Shown here: one piece after another, positions 7,832-16,415 of the stretch
Numbering within the stretch: the stretch's first letter is position 1
Layout: every line of letters starts with the position of its first letter
DNA from: Prosthecobacter sp.
Lineage (GTDB): Bacteria > Verrucomicrobiota > Verrucomicrobiia > Verrucomicrobiales > Verrucomicrobiaceae
Direction of reading: 5' to 3'
DNA length: 33,987 nucleotides
NCBI RefSeq assembly: GCF_014879935.1
Contig: NZ_JACSRD010000072.1
Coordinates: 1 to 33,987 of the forward strand
Notes under the pieces: model-generated
Databases searched by the model: none
What the model was told of the DNA's origin: nothing
Seen by the model: only the letters and a program-made list of their open reading frames with translations
Made by a program: the position numbers and the translations under genes

Positions 7832-8267
7832 GGGTCCATTCCACCAGTTTGCTGGCCTGCGCGGGACGCAGGTAGCGTTTCATGGCAAAGAAGTGATCCA
7901 GCGTCAGGCGTTGAAGTTCACCCTGGGCCTTGTTGAGTCGCTCCAGGGCAGACTTCAGGCGGGCGTCGTCCACCTGGTCCTCGCTGATGGTGGCGGCCAC
8001 TTCGAGGCCTGCGTCGCGGATCGTGGTCTTCAAACGGACACGTTGCGCCTCAAACTCCGCCTCGATCGGCTCCAGCTTCTCATGCTGCTCCGGGGTGATG
8101 TCGAGGTGCTCGTGCATCCAGCCGTGAAAATCCGCGTCGCCGTGCTCATGCGCATGGCCCTCACCATGGCGATGCAGCGTCCAGTCCGTCACCAGCCAGG
8201 CCGTCGTGCCCGCCAGCAGCACGGAAAACACCATCGCCGTCACCAGCAGCCTGCCGCGCAGAGTCAT
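7806..8267 (-). CDS. Periplasmic heavy-metal sensor, CnrX-like
   Basis: The protein has 153 residues, with an N-terminal membrane anchor (about residues 7-28) and the rest periplasmic. A His-rich stretch at 32-54 includes HRHGEGHAHEH. The fold is expected to be a four-helix hairpin like CnrX, CpxP or Spy; LDITPEQHEKL is the usual LTxEQ-type motif. From memory, CnrX binds nickel or cobalt through H42, H46, E63, H119 and M123. Here H48, H52, E69, H125 and M129 occur with exactly the same spacing (4, 17, 56, 4). The start ATG overlaps the anti-sigma stop (ATGA at 8267-8264). Copper, zinc or another ion cannot be excluded. Confidence 0.85.
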   Translation of the reverse strand: MTLRGRLLVTAMVFSVLLAGTTAWLVTDWTLHRHGEGHAHEHGDADFHGWMHEHLDITPEQHEKLEPIEAEFEAQRVRLKTTIRDAGLEVAATISEDQVDDARLKSALERLNKAQGELQRLTLDHFFAMKRYLRPAQASKLVEWTHDSIAREP

Positions 8268-8539
8268 CGTGCCTCCCCCTCGCGGAAAAGGTTCATCGCG
8301 GGTGGTGTGGTGTGGGTCGTGTCCTGTCTCGCCAATGACCAGCCGACCGCGCTGGCGGTGAGCACCGCGGAAATGGCCGCGGTGACAAGCAGCCAGCGCA
8401 ACAACCAGCGCCAGCGCCGGGCGCGGCCATCATCCACGCGCACCCGCGCCATCACTTCGCTCTCGAAGGATGGCGGACACGCGAAGGCGTCCGCACCAGG
8501 GATACGCTTGAGCATGCGATCGAGATCAGTGTCATTCAT
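8264..8539 (-). CDS. Short membrane anti-sigma factor (CnrY position)
   Basis: The protein has 91 residues. Residues 1-40 are cytoplasmic and acidic then basic (MNDTDLDRMLKRIPG, VMARVRVDDGRARRW). One transmembrane helix lies at about 44-68 (WLLRWLLVTAAISAVLTASA), with a short periplasmic tail. The size and layout match CnrY-type anti-sigma factors, which use a short N-terminal cytoplasmic segment to hold the sigma factor. The sequence itself is too short to assign on its own, so the call rests on size, topology and position as first gene of the operon. It overlaps the sensor gene by four bases (ATGA). Confidence 0.75.
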   Translation of the reverse strand: MNDTDLDRMLKRIPGADAFACPPSFESEVMARVRVDDGRARRWRWLLRWLLVTAAISAVLTASAVGWSLARQDTTHTTPPAMNLFREGEAR

Positions 8540-8541
8540 CG

Positions 8542-8565
8542 GTCAGATTGTAAGCACATTCTGAC
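8542..8565. promoter_or_regulatory. Inverted repeat upstream of the metal-sensing operon
   Basis: GTCAGA at 8542-8547 and TCTGAC at 8560-8565 form a perfect 6-base inverted repeat with a 12-base spacer, directly upstream of the anti-sigma start at 8539. On the minus strand the distal arm reads TGTCAGA, which could also be part of an ECF -35 element for autoregulation. The gap also faces the plus-strand lipase gene at 8625; a TTGAAA at 8573-8578 and a weak TATA-like stretch near 8599 may serve that side. Confidence 0.3.
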
Positions 8566-8624
8566 ACCTTTTTTGAAACTATTTTTGTCTCACAGGTCTA
8601 TATCATTGCAGAACCCACACGGCC

Positions 8625-9659
8625 ATGAACGCCAGCCTCCATCCACCCAGTCAGGGATGGAACCGCGCCGAGGAAAGCGCCCGGCACGGCTCAGGGGGAG
8701 GACGTGTCCCGCGCATCGGCTTGGTGCTTTCCAGCGGTGGCGCGCGTGGCCTGGCGCATGCCGGTGTGATTCAAGTGCTGGAGGAGGAGGGCATCCCGAT
8801 CACCGCCATCGCCGGCTGCAGCATGGGCGCCTACGTCGGCGCCTTGTGGGCCGCCGGATTGAGTGCCTCCGCTTTGGAGGAACGTGCGCGTGAGATCAAG
8901 GACCGCGCCACCTTGAAAGCGCTGCTCGACTTCAACATCCCGCCCTCCGCAGGCCTCATCCGTGGCGACAGGCTGCGCCAGCACCTCGAACGCGATGTCG
9001 GCGGCAAGACCTTTGCTGATCTCGACAAGACGCTCATCATCATCGCCACCGATCTCGATAATCTTCTGCCGCACGTCTTTGATTCCGGGCCCGTATCGCA
9101 TGCGGTGCATGCCAGCTCGGCGATTCCGGCCATCTGCGCCCCGGTTCATCTCAATGGCAGGCGCTACACCGATGGTGGTGCCTCGGAGCCGCTGCCGGTC
9201 ACGCTGCTGAAGAAGCGCCTGCATCTGGACGCCATCATCGCGGTCAATGTCATGCCGGCCTCGGAGGATTTTGAAGCCAACCACGACAGCACCTTCGACA
9301 CCGGAGACCAGGACACACGGAATGCGCTGGCACGATTGTTCCGCTCATTCTGGCGGAAAGTGAACCTCCTGGCTCGTGGCAATGTGCTGGACACCTTCCG
9401 CCGTGCCTTGATGGCCGCGCAGCTCCGCCTCATCAACAAGGAGGAAGCTGTGGCAGATGTCGTGATCCACCCGCGCTTTGCGCGCTCGACGTGGCACGAC
9501 TACGAGAATTTCGAGCAGTATCTGCAGGCGGGCCGTGATGCCGCGCGTGCGGCCCTTCCGGCCATTCGAGAACTGCTGCATCCCCAACCACCCATGAAGG
9601 AGTCAATCAGCCATGAAATTGCTCCATCCCACTCCGAACTGGAACTCCGCGCCGCATGA
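8625..9659 (+). CDS. Patatin-like phospholipase / lipid acyl hydrolase
   Basis: The protein has 344 residues. The patatin domain spans about residues 27-200. It has the oxyanion-hole glycine loop SSGGARGLAHAGV, the nucleophile S66 in GCSMGA (G-x-S-x-G) and the dyad aspartate D183 in TDGGASEPLP. There is no signal peptide, so it is probably cytoplasmic or membrane-associated like the NTE/RssA group. It would release fatty acids from phospholipids or other esters. It is the first gene of a run that continues with an acyl-CoA ligase and the beta-oxidation enzymes, so the freed fatty acids are likely activated and oxidised by its neighbours. The next gene starts inside it, overlapping by 47 bases. 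Confidence 0.88.
   Translation: MNASLHPPSQGWNRAEESARHGSGGGRVPRIGLVLSSGGARGLAHAGVIQVLEEEGIPITAIAGCSMGAYVGALWAAGLSASALEERAREIKDRATLKALLDFNIPPSAGLIRGDRLRQHLERDVGGKTFADLDKTLIIIATDLDNLLPHVFDSGPVSHAVHASSAIPAICAPVHLNGRRYTDGGASEPLPVTLLKKRLHLDAIIAVNVMPASEDFEANHDSTFDTGDQDTRNALARLFRSFWRKVNLLARGNVLDTFRRALMAAQLRLINKEEAVADVVIHPRFARSTWHDYENFEQYLQAGRDAARAALPAIRELLHPQPPMKESISHEIAPSHSELELRAA
9597..9602 (+). promoter_or_regulatory. Shine-Dalgarno sequence deciding the ligase start
   Basis: AAGGAG lies 10 bases before the ATG at 9613, inside the 3' end of the lipase gene. It supports the start that overlaps the lipase gene by 47 bases. Strong sites like this are rare elsewhere in the window. Confidence 0.6.
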
Positions 9660-11115
9660 GACCTGGCGGCGCTGGCAGGCCGCGCGCCTGCGCGACTACC
9701 TGAGTTCACGCGTGCTGCCCTTCAGCGCGCATTACCGCCGCGTGTTCGCCGAACACGACATCGAACCGGGCGACATCCGGACCCTGGATGACTGGAGCCG
9801 CGTTCCGTTCACCTCGAAAAGCGATCTCGCCGTTCCTCGTGAACAGCAGCGCGAGTTTGTGCTCATTCCCGATGAAGCGGCCCTGCGGCGTGATCCTGGA
9901 ATGATCTTCACCGCACTGCTTCACGGGCGATCTGCCGCCAAAGCGGCTGCCGAGGCGGAGTTTCGTCCCGTTCTGCTCACCAGCACCACCGGACGCAGTG
10001 CAGAGCCGGTGCCGTTCCTCTACACGAAGCATGATCTGAAGAATCTGGATCTTACCGGCGAGCGCATCATGCTTGGCGGGCGGTCGCAGCATGATTTCCG
10101 TCATGTGAACCTCTTCCCGTATGCTCCACATCTGGCCTTCTGGCAGACGCATCATGCGGGACTCGGCTTCGGCACCTTCATGGTCAGCAGCGGCGGTGGG
10201 AAGACGATGGGAACCGAGGGAAACATCAAGCTGATCGACAAGATCCAGCCCGACATCATCATCGGCATGCCCACGTTCATGTACCACCTCATGCTGGAGG
10301 CGGTGGAGCAGAAGAAATGCTGGCCGAACCTGAAACGCATCGTCATCGGTGGTGAAAAAGCCGCGGAAGGCCTGCGCGCAAGGCTGCGTGACCTTGCGGC
10401 TCAACTTGGCAGCCCTGGCGTCCATGTGATGGCCGTTTATGGCTTCACCGAAGCGAAGATGGCGTTTCCAGAATGCGTCGGTGATTCATCGGAGGCTGCG
10501 AGCACTGGTTATCACCTCAGTCCGGACCTCGGCATCGTCGAACTCATCGATCCGAAGACCGGAAAGGTGGTGCCCGATGGCGAACCGGGTGAAGTCGTCT
10601 TCACCCCACTTGATTCGCGCGGCACCGTGGTCATGCGCTATCGCACCGGCGACATCGCGGAAGGCGGACTCAGTTGGGAGAAATGCCCGAACTGCGGCCG
10701 CACATGCCAGCGTCTGCTCGGACCGATCTCACGGGTCAGTGAGGTGCGCGAGCTGTACATGGACAAGCTCAAGGGCACGCTGGTTAACTTCAATCTCCTC
10801 GAACACCTGCTGGATGACCAGAAAGGCATCGTCGCCTGGCAGATCGAGCTGCGGAAGCGCCATGACGATCCGCTGGACACGGACGAAGTGCATCTTCATC
10901 TGACCGCTGAGCCAGGCGTGCGTGAGAGCGACCTGAAACTCGCTGTCACTCGTCGCTTCCATGAAGCTACTGAGATCACGCCGAACGCGCTCCACTTCCA
11001 CCCGCTGGCCGAGATGCGTGAGCAGCTCGGCGTCGGCCTCCTGCTGAAGGAGGAAAAACTCGTCGATCATCGTCCGAAAACCGCCGCCGCATCGTCTGTG
11101 GCGCTCAGCTCCTGA
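9613..11115 (+). CDS. PaaK-like AMP-forming acyl-CoA ligase
   Basis: The protein has 500 residues, somewhat longer than the roughly 430-440 of phenylacetate-CoA ligases. The ANL-superfamily motifs are present in PaaK-like form: a phosphate loop TSTTGRSAEPV near residue 123, YGFTEAKMA near 276 and YRTGDIAE near 344. A CPNCGRTCQRL segment follows, like the CxCGRT of PaaK proteins. The enzyme would join a carboxylic acid to CoA using ATP. Its place between a lipase and beta-oxidation enzymes suggests a fatty acid, but the family also acts on aryl acids, so the substrate is open. The last 20 residues are an Ala/Ser-rich tail. Confidence 0.8.
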   Translation: MKLLHPTPNWNSAPHETWRRWQAARLRDYLSSRVLPFSAHYRRVFAEHDIEPGDIRTLDDWSRVPFTSKSDLAVPREQQREFVLIPDEAALRRDPGMIFTALLHGRSAAKAAAEAEFRPVLLTSTTGRSAEPVPFLYTKHDLKNLDLTGERIMLGGRSQHDFRHVNLFPYAPHLAFWQTHHAGLGFGTFMVSSGGGKTMGTEGNIKLIDKIQPDIIIGMPTFMYHLMLEAVEQKKCWPNLKRIVIGGEKAAEGLRARLRDLAAQLGSPGVHVMAVYGFTEAKMAFPECVGDSSEAASTGYHLSPDLGIVELIDPKTGKVVPDGEPGEVVFTPLDSRGTVVMRYRTGDIAEGGLSWEKCPNCGRTCQRLLGPISRVSEVRELYMDKLKGTLVNFNLLEHLLDDQKGIVAWQIELRKRHDDPLDTDEVHLHLTAEPGVRESDLKLAVTRRFHEATEITPNALHFHPLAEMREQLGVGLLLKEEKLVDHRPKTAAASSVALSS

Positions 11116-11121
11116 ACTGCC

Positions 11122-12393
11122 ATGAAAACGCCCTCGCTTGTCATTGTTTCCGCTGTGCGCACTCCATTTGCGCGCGCCGGCAGCGACCTCGCTCATCTCG
11201 ACGCGGTCGATCTCGGCCGCCATGCCGTGTCTTCGCTGCTCACACGCACGGGAATCGATCCCATGTTGGTGGATGAGACGATCTTTGGCTGTGTCGGCCA
11301 GCCGCCGGAGGCGATGAACATCACCCGTGTCATCGCGTTGCGTGCTGGGCTGCCGGAATCGAAACCCGCGATGACCGTTCATCGGAATTGCGCCTCCGGG
11401 CTGGAGGCGATCACGCTCGCACATGCCAAGATGTGCGCGGGGCAGGGGGAGGTATTCATCGTGGGTGGCACGGAAAGCATGAGCAACATGCCGCTCTACT
11501 TCTCCAAGCCTGCGGTGGAAAAATTCACCGCGATGAGCCGCGCACGCGACATCAAAGGCCGTGCGATGGCCGCGTTGCACTTCCGGCCGGCTGATTTCGC
11601 GCCTGTCATCGGCTTGAAGCTGGGGCTGACCGATCCGGTTTCGAGTCTGAACATGGGCCAGACGGCGGAACTGCTCGCACGCGAGTTCGGCATCAGCCGC
11701 GAGGCTCAGGACGCCTTTGCCATGCGTTCGCATCTTCGTGCCACGCAGTCGAACCACCTCCTGGGTCAGGAAATCGCGCCCGTGCTCGGGAAAAAGGTCG
11801 TTTCCAGCGACAACGGCATCCGTCCTGACTCCAGCCTGGAAAAGCTGGCGAAACTGAAGCCCATCTTCGATCCACTCACGGGCAGTGTGACAGCGGGCAA
11901 TTCCTCCCAGATCACCGATGGTGCGGTCGCGCTGCTGGTGGCGACGGAAGAGGCGGCCGCGGCGCACAACTGGAAGCCGCTCGGTCGCCTCGTCAGCTAT
12001 GCGGCCACCGGCTGTGATCCGATGCGCATGGGCCTGGGCCCGGTGCGGGCGATGGATGCAGCGTTGCATCGCGGCGGATGGAAGCTGGAAGACGCCGACG
12101 TGGTCGAGATCAACGAAGCCTTCGCCGCCCAGGTGCTCGCCGTGATGAAATGTGTCAGCGACGCGGCCTGTGCCCGCCGTTCGGGGCTGGAAGCGCCGCT
12201 GGGCGAGCTCGATCCTGCCAAAGTGAACGTTTGCGGCGGTGCCATCGCCCTGGGCCACCCGGTCGGTGCGAGTGGTGCCCGTCTCGTGCAGACCGCGCTC
12301 AACCAGCTTCACGCCACAGATGCAAGACGTGCCGTGGTCAGCCTCTGCGTCGGCGGCGGCCAGGGAATGGCCGCCTGCATCGAAGCGCTCTGA
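11122..12393 (+). CDS. Acetyl-CoA acyltransferase (thiolase, FadA-like)
   Basis: The protein has 423 residues. It has the thiolase catalytic set: acyl-accepting C90 in HRNCASGLEAI, H379 in ALGHPVGASGAR, C409 in LCVGGGQGMA, and the EINEAFAAQVLAV segment. It catalyses thiolytic cleavage of 3-ketoacyl-CoA to acetyl-CoA and a shortened acyl-CoA, the last step of beta-oxidation. A biosynthetic role cannot be excluded from sequence alone. It starts 6 bases after the ligase and 26 bases before the FadB-type gene, so it is almost certainly in the same operon and the partner of the bifunctional enzyme encoded next. Confidence 0.92.
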   Translation: MKTPSLVIVSAVRTPFARAGSDLAHLDAVDLGRHAVSSLLTRTGIDPMLVDETIFGCVGQPPEAMNITRVIALRAGLPESKPAMTVHRNCASGLEAITLAHAKMCAGQGEVFIVGGTESMSNMPLYFSKPAVEKFTAMSRARDIKGRAMAALHFRPADFAPVIGLKLGLTDPVSSLNMGQTAELLAREFGISREAQDAFAMRSHLRATQSNHLLGQEIAPVLGKKVVSSDNGIRPDSSLEKLAKLKPIFDPLTGSVTAGNSSQITDGAVALLVATEEAAAAHNWKPLGRLVSYAATGCDPMRMGLGPVRAMDAALHRGGWKLEDADVVEINEAFAAQVLAVMKCVSDAACARRSGLEAPLGELDPAKVNVCGGAIALGHPVGASGARLVQTALNQLHATDARRAVVSLCVGGGQGMAACIEAL

Positions 12394-12419
12394 TTTAGAA
12401 CCCCCAACCATCCAACGCC

Positions 12420-14462
12420 ATGAAAACGCTGCTCACCCACCGGCCCTCGGTCATCCACGACCCGCCCCACATTCTTGAATCGATTGTTCACGGCCACCCA
12501 TTGCCGGCAAAACACTTCAGGCTTGAAGTGGACCATGATGGCATCGCGTGGCTCACGTTTGATTCGCCGAAGGCCTCCGCCAACGTCTGGAACGAGGAGA
12601 CGTTGCGCGAGTTCAATCACAACCTCGAATCGCTCGAACACGACACGCGCGTGAAGGCGCTGGTGATTCGCAGTGCGAAGGATCGCATCTTTGTCGCTGG
12701 CGCCGATCTCAAAGGCATTCGCAGCATGCCGCCTGGGCGAGTGAATGATCTCATCTGGCTCGGGCAGGCAGTTTTCGATCGTTTGTCGCGGCTTCACGTC
12801 TTGAAGATCGCCGCCATTCACGGCGCTTGCATGGGTGGCGGCTTCGAGGTGGCGCTCGCTTGTGACTGGCGCATCGCCAGCGACCACGAATCGACCAAGA
12901 TCGGCCTGCCGGAGACGCAGCTCGGCATTCTGCCAGCGTGGGGCGGCTCGACACGTCTGCCGCGATTGATTGGAGTGCGAAAGGCGCTCGAACTCATCAC
13001 CAGCGGCAAGCTTTTGAATGCAATCGCGGCGAAGAAGGCGGGACTCGTTCATCACGTCGTGCCCAAGGAGCATCTCGAAACACTCGCACGTCGCCTGGCT
13101 CGCGGAAAACGGCCGAAAGCTCGTTTCATGCCCGAAAACCTGTTTGGTTTACCGTTGCTGATCGACCGCATGGCGAAACGCAAGGTTCAGGCGCGGACGC
13201 GTGGGCTTTATCCATCCATCACGAAGGCGGTGGATGTCGTCACCCATGCCGTGAGGGGTGAAATCGAGGACGGATTGCGACTTGAACGCGAAGCCGTCGC
13301 CGAACTCATCAAGGGAGCCGAGTCTCCCCGGCTCATCGATCTTTTCTTCAAGCGCGAAGAAGCCAGCAAACGCCCGGCGGCCGCGGGAACGGCCATTCCG
13401 ATCCACGATGCGGTGGTGGTCGGCGCGGGCGTGATGGGATCTGGCATCGCGCACACACTCGCTTCGCGTGGCGTCCGTGTCTTGATGACCGACGTCACCA
13501 ACGACAGCCTCGCGCGTGGACTGGAACGTGTTCATGGCCTCGTTTCAGAAGCCACGCGCCGCAGGCTGGTGTCCAGGGTGCAGGGCAGGGACACGCTGGA
13601 CCGCATCAGCACCACGCACACGCCGGTGCCACTCACCCGCCATCATCTCGTGATCGAGGCTGCCATGGAAAGCATGGATCTGAAGAAGAAGATCTTCGCG
13701 GATCTGGCCTCACGCGTGGCGGATGACACGATTCTCGCCACGAACACGAGCGCGCTTTCCGTCGCCGAACTGGCGCGGACCGTGCCGCATCCGGAGCGCG
13801 TGATCGGGCTGCACTTTTTCAATCCGGTGCATCGCATGCCGCTGGTGGAGATCATCGTGCTGCCGGAGACGGCGCCTGACGTGCTCGCCACGGCGGTGAG
13901 CTTTGTGCAGAAGATCGGGAAGACGCCGGTCGTCGTCAAAGACAGCCCTGGCTTCCTGGTGAACCGCATCCTGGTGCCGTATCTCATGGAGGCCGTGAGG
14001 CTGCATGAAAAGGGCATCCCGGTGAAGGACATCGACGAGGCGATGCTCGAGTTCGGCATGCCGATGGGACCGATGCGGCTGCTGGATGAGATCGGACTCG
14101 ATGTGGCCGTGCATGTGGCTGACACGCTCGCCACGGCCTTCCCTGATCGTTTTCCGAGGTCCAACGCGCTCGACAAACTCGTGCAGGCGGGACATCTCGG
14201 CAAAAAGACCGGCCAGGGCTTCTATCGCTACAAAGACGGCAAGGAAGTGCTGGAGGATGGCCACTTTGACCTGCCGAATCATGAGAGCATCCGCACGAAT
14301 CTGGCCCTGCTGCTGAGCCAGGAGGCGATGCGTTGCCTCAAAGAGGGCATCGTCCGCAGCGCCGACGACATCGACCTCGCGATGGTACTCGGCACCGGTT
14401 ACCCGCCTTTTCGTGGCGGCCCGGTCACTTTCGCCCGGGACACGGGCATCATTGATTACTGA
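12420..14462 (+). CDS. fadB: Bifunctional enoyl-CoA hydratase / 3-hydroxyacyl-CoA dehydrogenase (FadB type)
   Basis: The protein has 680 residues, slightly shorter than the 714-730 of FadB/FadJ. The first 28 residues are a non-conserved extension. Residues about 30-230 are the crotonase domain, with FVAGADLKG, the oxyanion GACMGGGFEVAL and the two acid-base glutamates E143 and E165 (GLPETQLG). Residues about 327-505 are the NAD-binding dehydrogenase domain, with VVVGAGVMGSGIA and catalytic H465 in HFFNPVHRMPLVE. The C-terminal part from about 510 has KDSPGFLVNRIL and, near the end, GTGYPPFRGGP. It hydrates enoyl-CoA and oxidises the product to 3-ketoacyl-CoA, which the thiolase encoded just before it would cleave. 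Confidence 0.92.
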   Translation: MKTLLTHRPSVIHDPPHILESIVHGHPLPAKHFRLEVDHDGIAWLTFDSPKASANVWNEETLREFNHNLESLEHDTRVKALVIRSAKDRIFVAGADLKGIRSMPPGRVNDLIWLGQAVFDRLSRLHVLKIAAIHGACMGGGFEVALACDWRIASDHESTKIGLPETQLGILPAWGGSTRLPRLIGVRKALELITSGKLLNAIAAKKAGLVHHVVPKEHLETLARRLARGKRPKARFMPENLFGLPLLIDRMAKRKVQARTRGLYPSITKAVDVVTHAVRGEIEDGLRLEREAVAELIKGAESPRLIDLFFKREEASKRPAAAGTAIPIHDAVVVGAGVMGSGIAHTLASRGVRVLMTDVTNDSLARGLERVHGLVSEATRRRLVSRVQGRDTLDRISTTHTPVPLTRHHLVIEAAMESMDLKKKIFADLASRVADDTILATNTSALSVAELARTVPHPERVIGLHFFNPVHRMPLVEIIVLPETAPDVLATAVSFVQKIGKTPVVVKDSPGFLVNRILVPYLMEAVRLHEKGIPVKDIDEAMLEFGMPMGPMRLLDEIGLDVAVHVADTLATAFPDRFPRSNALDKLVQAGHLGKKTGQGFYRYKDGKEVLEDGHFDLPNHESIRTNLALLLSQEAMRCLKEGIVRSADDIDLAMVLGTGYPPFRGGPVTFARDTGIIDY

Positions 14463-14486
14463 ACCATCGAATGGAGGACCCAAGCC

Positions 14487-16331
14487 ATGAACCCAACACT
14501 CGAAGAAACCAAGACACTGATCGACACGTCCCGCATGAACGCGGGGCAACGCGCCGCCCTGGAGATGGCGGAAGCCGCTCGTGATGAGCGACGCAACACG
14601 GGCCTGGCCGCAGGCATTTTTTTCGGCGAGCCGGACTTTGGCACGCTGCTGCCGTTCACCAAGCAAAGCGTCGAGGATCGGGATCAGGGAGACGCCTTTC
14701 TGCATCGTCTCGAAGACGTGCTCGACAAGCATGCCGATCCTGATGAGATCGACGCCTCAGGCGAGGTTCCGGACGTGCTGCTTGAGGAACTGGCGAAGAT
14801 CGGTGCTTTCGGCATCAAGATCCCGGTGAAGTATGGCGGACTCGGGCTGTCGCAGACGAATTACTCACGTGCGGCGATGCTGTTGGGCAGCCGCTGCGGC
14901 AATCTGGCCGCGTTGTTGTCCGCGCATCAATCCATCGGGGCTCCGCAGCCGCTGATTCTGTTCGGCACAGAGGAGCAGAAGGCGAAATACCTGCCGCGTT
15001 GCGCCAAAGGCGAGATCAGCGCCTTCGCTTTGACTGAAACCGATGTCGGTTCCGATCCGGCGCGGATGAAAACCGAAGCAAAGCTCGAAGCCGATGGCGA
15101 GCACTTCATCCTGAACGGTGATAAGCTCTGGTGCACGAACGGCACGAAGGCCGGTCTGATCGTGGTGATGGCGAAAACGCCCACGCCTGAGAAGCCGCAT
15201 GCCACGACCGCCTTCATCGTCGAAACGAACTGGCCGGGCGTCGAGATCATGCACCGCTGCCGCTTCATGGGGCTGAAGGCACTCTATAACGGCGTCATTC
15301 GTTTCGAAAATGTGCGTGTGCCGGTGGCAAACGTGATCGGCGGTGTCGGACGCGGGCTCAAAGTGGCCCTGACCACGCTCAACACCGGTCGCATCACGCT
15401 TCCAGCCGCCTGCACCGGTTTGTCGAAGCGCTGCCTCGACATCAGCACGCGCTGGGCGCGTTCACGTGAGCAATGGGGCCAGCCGATCGGCCGTCACGCG
15501 GCGGTCGCGGACAAACTGAGCCGCATGGCCGCCGACACCTTCGCGATGGAGAGCGTGGTGCGTTATGTGTCGGCGCTGGTGGACAAGGACAAGCATGCGG
15601 ATGTGCGGCTTGAAGCGGCGATCGGCAAGCTTTGGGGCAGCGAGAAGTCCTGGCGGATCATGGATGACACGATGCAGATGCGTGGAGGCCGCGGTTTTGA
15701 GACCGTGCAGTCGCTGAAAGCTCGTGGTGAGACCCCGGAGCCTGTGGAGCGTCTGTTCCGCGACTCGCGCATCAACACGATCTTCGAAGGCAGCAGCGAG
15801 ATCATGCGGCTGTTCATAGCCCGGGAGGCGCTGGAGCCGCATTTGAAGCTGGGCGCCGAGGCAGTGAACACGACGCTGTCGTGGAAGGTGCGTGCGAGGG
15901 CCGCGATGCGTTCGGCACGGTTCTACGCGCTCTGGTATCCGAAAAAGTGGCTGCCGACCGGAGCCGGTCATGCCAAGAACTCACTGCATCCCGAATTGCA
16001 GGGCGATCTGGACGCTGTGGCGCGGCTCAGCCGCAAACTGGCGCGGGATTTGTTTCTCGCGATGGCGCTGAATGGTCCGAAATTGGAGAAGCGGCAGGTG
16101 TTGCTTGGCCATTTCGTGGACGTGGGCGCGGAGCTGTTTGTGTGGAGCTGTGCCCTGGCGCACGCGCAGAGCCGGATCGCTGACTTGACGATATCTGACG
16201 CGGAAATCGCGAAGCTCGTGCGTCTGGTGCGGTTCTTCGGCAAAGTGACGCGCGAGCGTGTCGCGTCGAGCTTTGCCCGGCTGCGTGAGGGGCTGGACGT
16301 GGAGAGCTGGAAAGTGGCGCAGGAAGTTTGA
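14487..16331 (+). CDS. Acyl-CoA dehydrogenase, long-chain/VLCAD-like
   Basis: The protein has 614 residues, the length of the VLCAD/ACAD9 type rather than the roughly 380-residue short enzymes. A GGAGGA Shine-Dalgarno sequence precedes the ATG. FAD and substrate motifs are FALTETDVGSDPA and LWCTNGTKAG. The catalytic base is E434 in IFEGSSEIMRLF. A C-terminal extension of about 170 helical residues follows, as in VLCAD-type enzymes, where it aids membrane contact. It introduces the first double bond of beta-oxidation and passes electrons to electron-transfer flavoprotein, which is not encoded in the window. It is the last gene of the operon, followed by a strong hairpin. Confidence 0.92.
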   Translation: MNPTLEETKTLIDTSRMNAGQRAALEMAEAARDERRNTGLAAGIFFGEPDFGTLLPFTKQSVEDRDQGDAFLHRLEDVLDKHADPDEIDASGEVPDVLLEELAKIGAFGIKIPVKYGGLGLSQTNYSRAAMLLGSRCGNLAALLSAHQSIGAPQPLILFGTEEQKAKYLPRCAKGEISAFALTETDVGSDPARMKTEAKLEADGEHFILNGDKLWCTNGTKAGLIVVMAKTPTPEKPHATTAFIVETNWPGVEIMHRCRFMGLKALYNGVIRFENVRVPVANVIGGVGRGLKVALTTLNTGRITLPAACTGLSKRCLDISTRWARSREQWGQPIGRHAAVADKLSRMAADTFAMESVVRYVSALVDKDKHADVRLEAAIGKLWGSEKSWRIMDDTMQMRGGRGFETVQSLKARGETPEPVERLFRDSRINTIFEGSSEIMRLFIAREALEPHLKLGAEAVNTTLSWKVRARAAMRSARFYALWYPKKWLPTGAGHAKNSLHPELQGDLDAVARLSRKLARDLFLAMALNGPKLEKRQVLLGHFVDVGAELFVWSCALAHAQSRIADLTISDAEIAKLVRLVRFFGKVTRERVASSFARLREGLDVESWKVAQEV

Positions 16332-16359
16332 ACTGGCGCGGAAGGTGCTGGCTGTTGTA

Positions 16360-16394
16360 AATGAGGGACCGGCTGAGAATGCCGGTCCCTCATT
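16360..16394. terminator. Strong hairpin after the beta-oxidation operon
   Basis: A perfect 14-base-pair stem (16360-16373 with 16381-16394) closes a 7-base loop TGAGAAT. It lies 28 bases after the dehydrogenase stop and before mscL. There is no run of T after the stem (CCTAAA follows), so it is a rho-independent terminator only in a weak sense. It could equally be an RNA-stabilising 3' end. Confidence 0.6.
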
Positions 16395-16415
16395 CCTAAA
16401 CGATCCTTCCCTGTC

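Noticed and set aside
8573-8606. Sigma-70 promoter for the patatin gene (TTGAAA with TATATC or TATCAT)
   Set aside because: The -35-like element is good, but every -10 candidate gives a poor match or a spacer of 18-22 bases, so it is not called as a feature.
10729-12411. 560-codon minus-strand frame opposite the ligase and thiolase genes
   Set aside because: It mirrors the codon periodicity of the thiolase on the other strand and has no recognisable motif.
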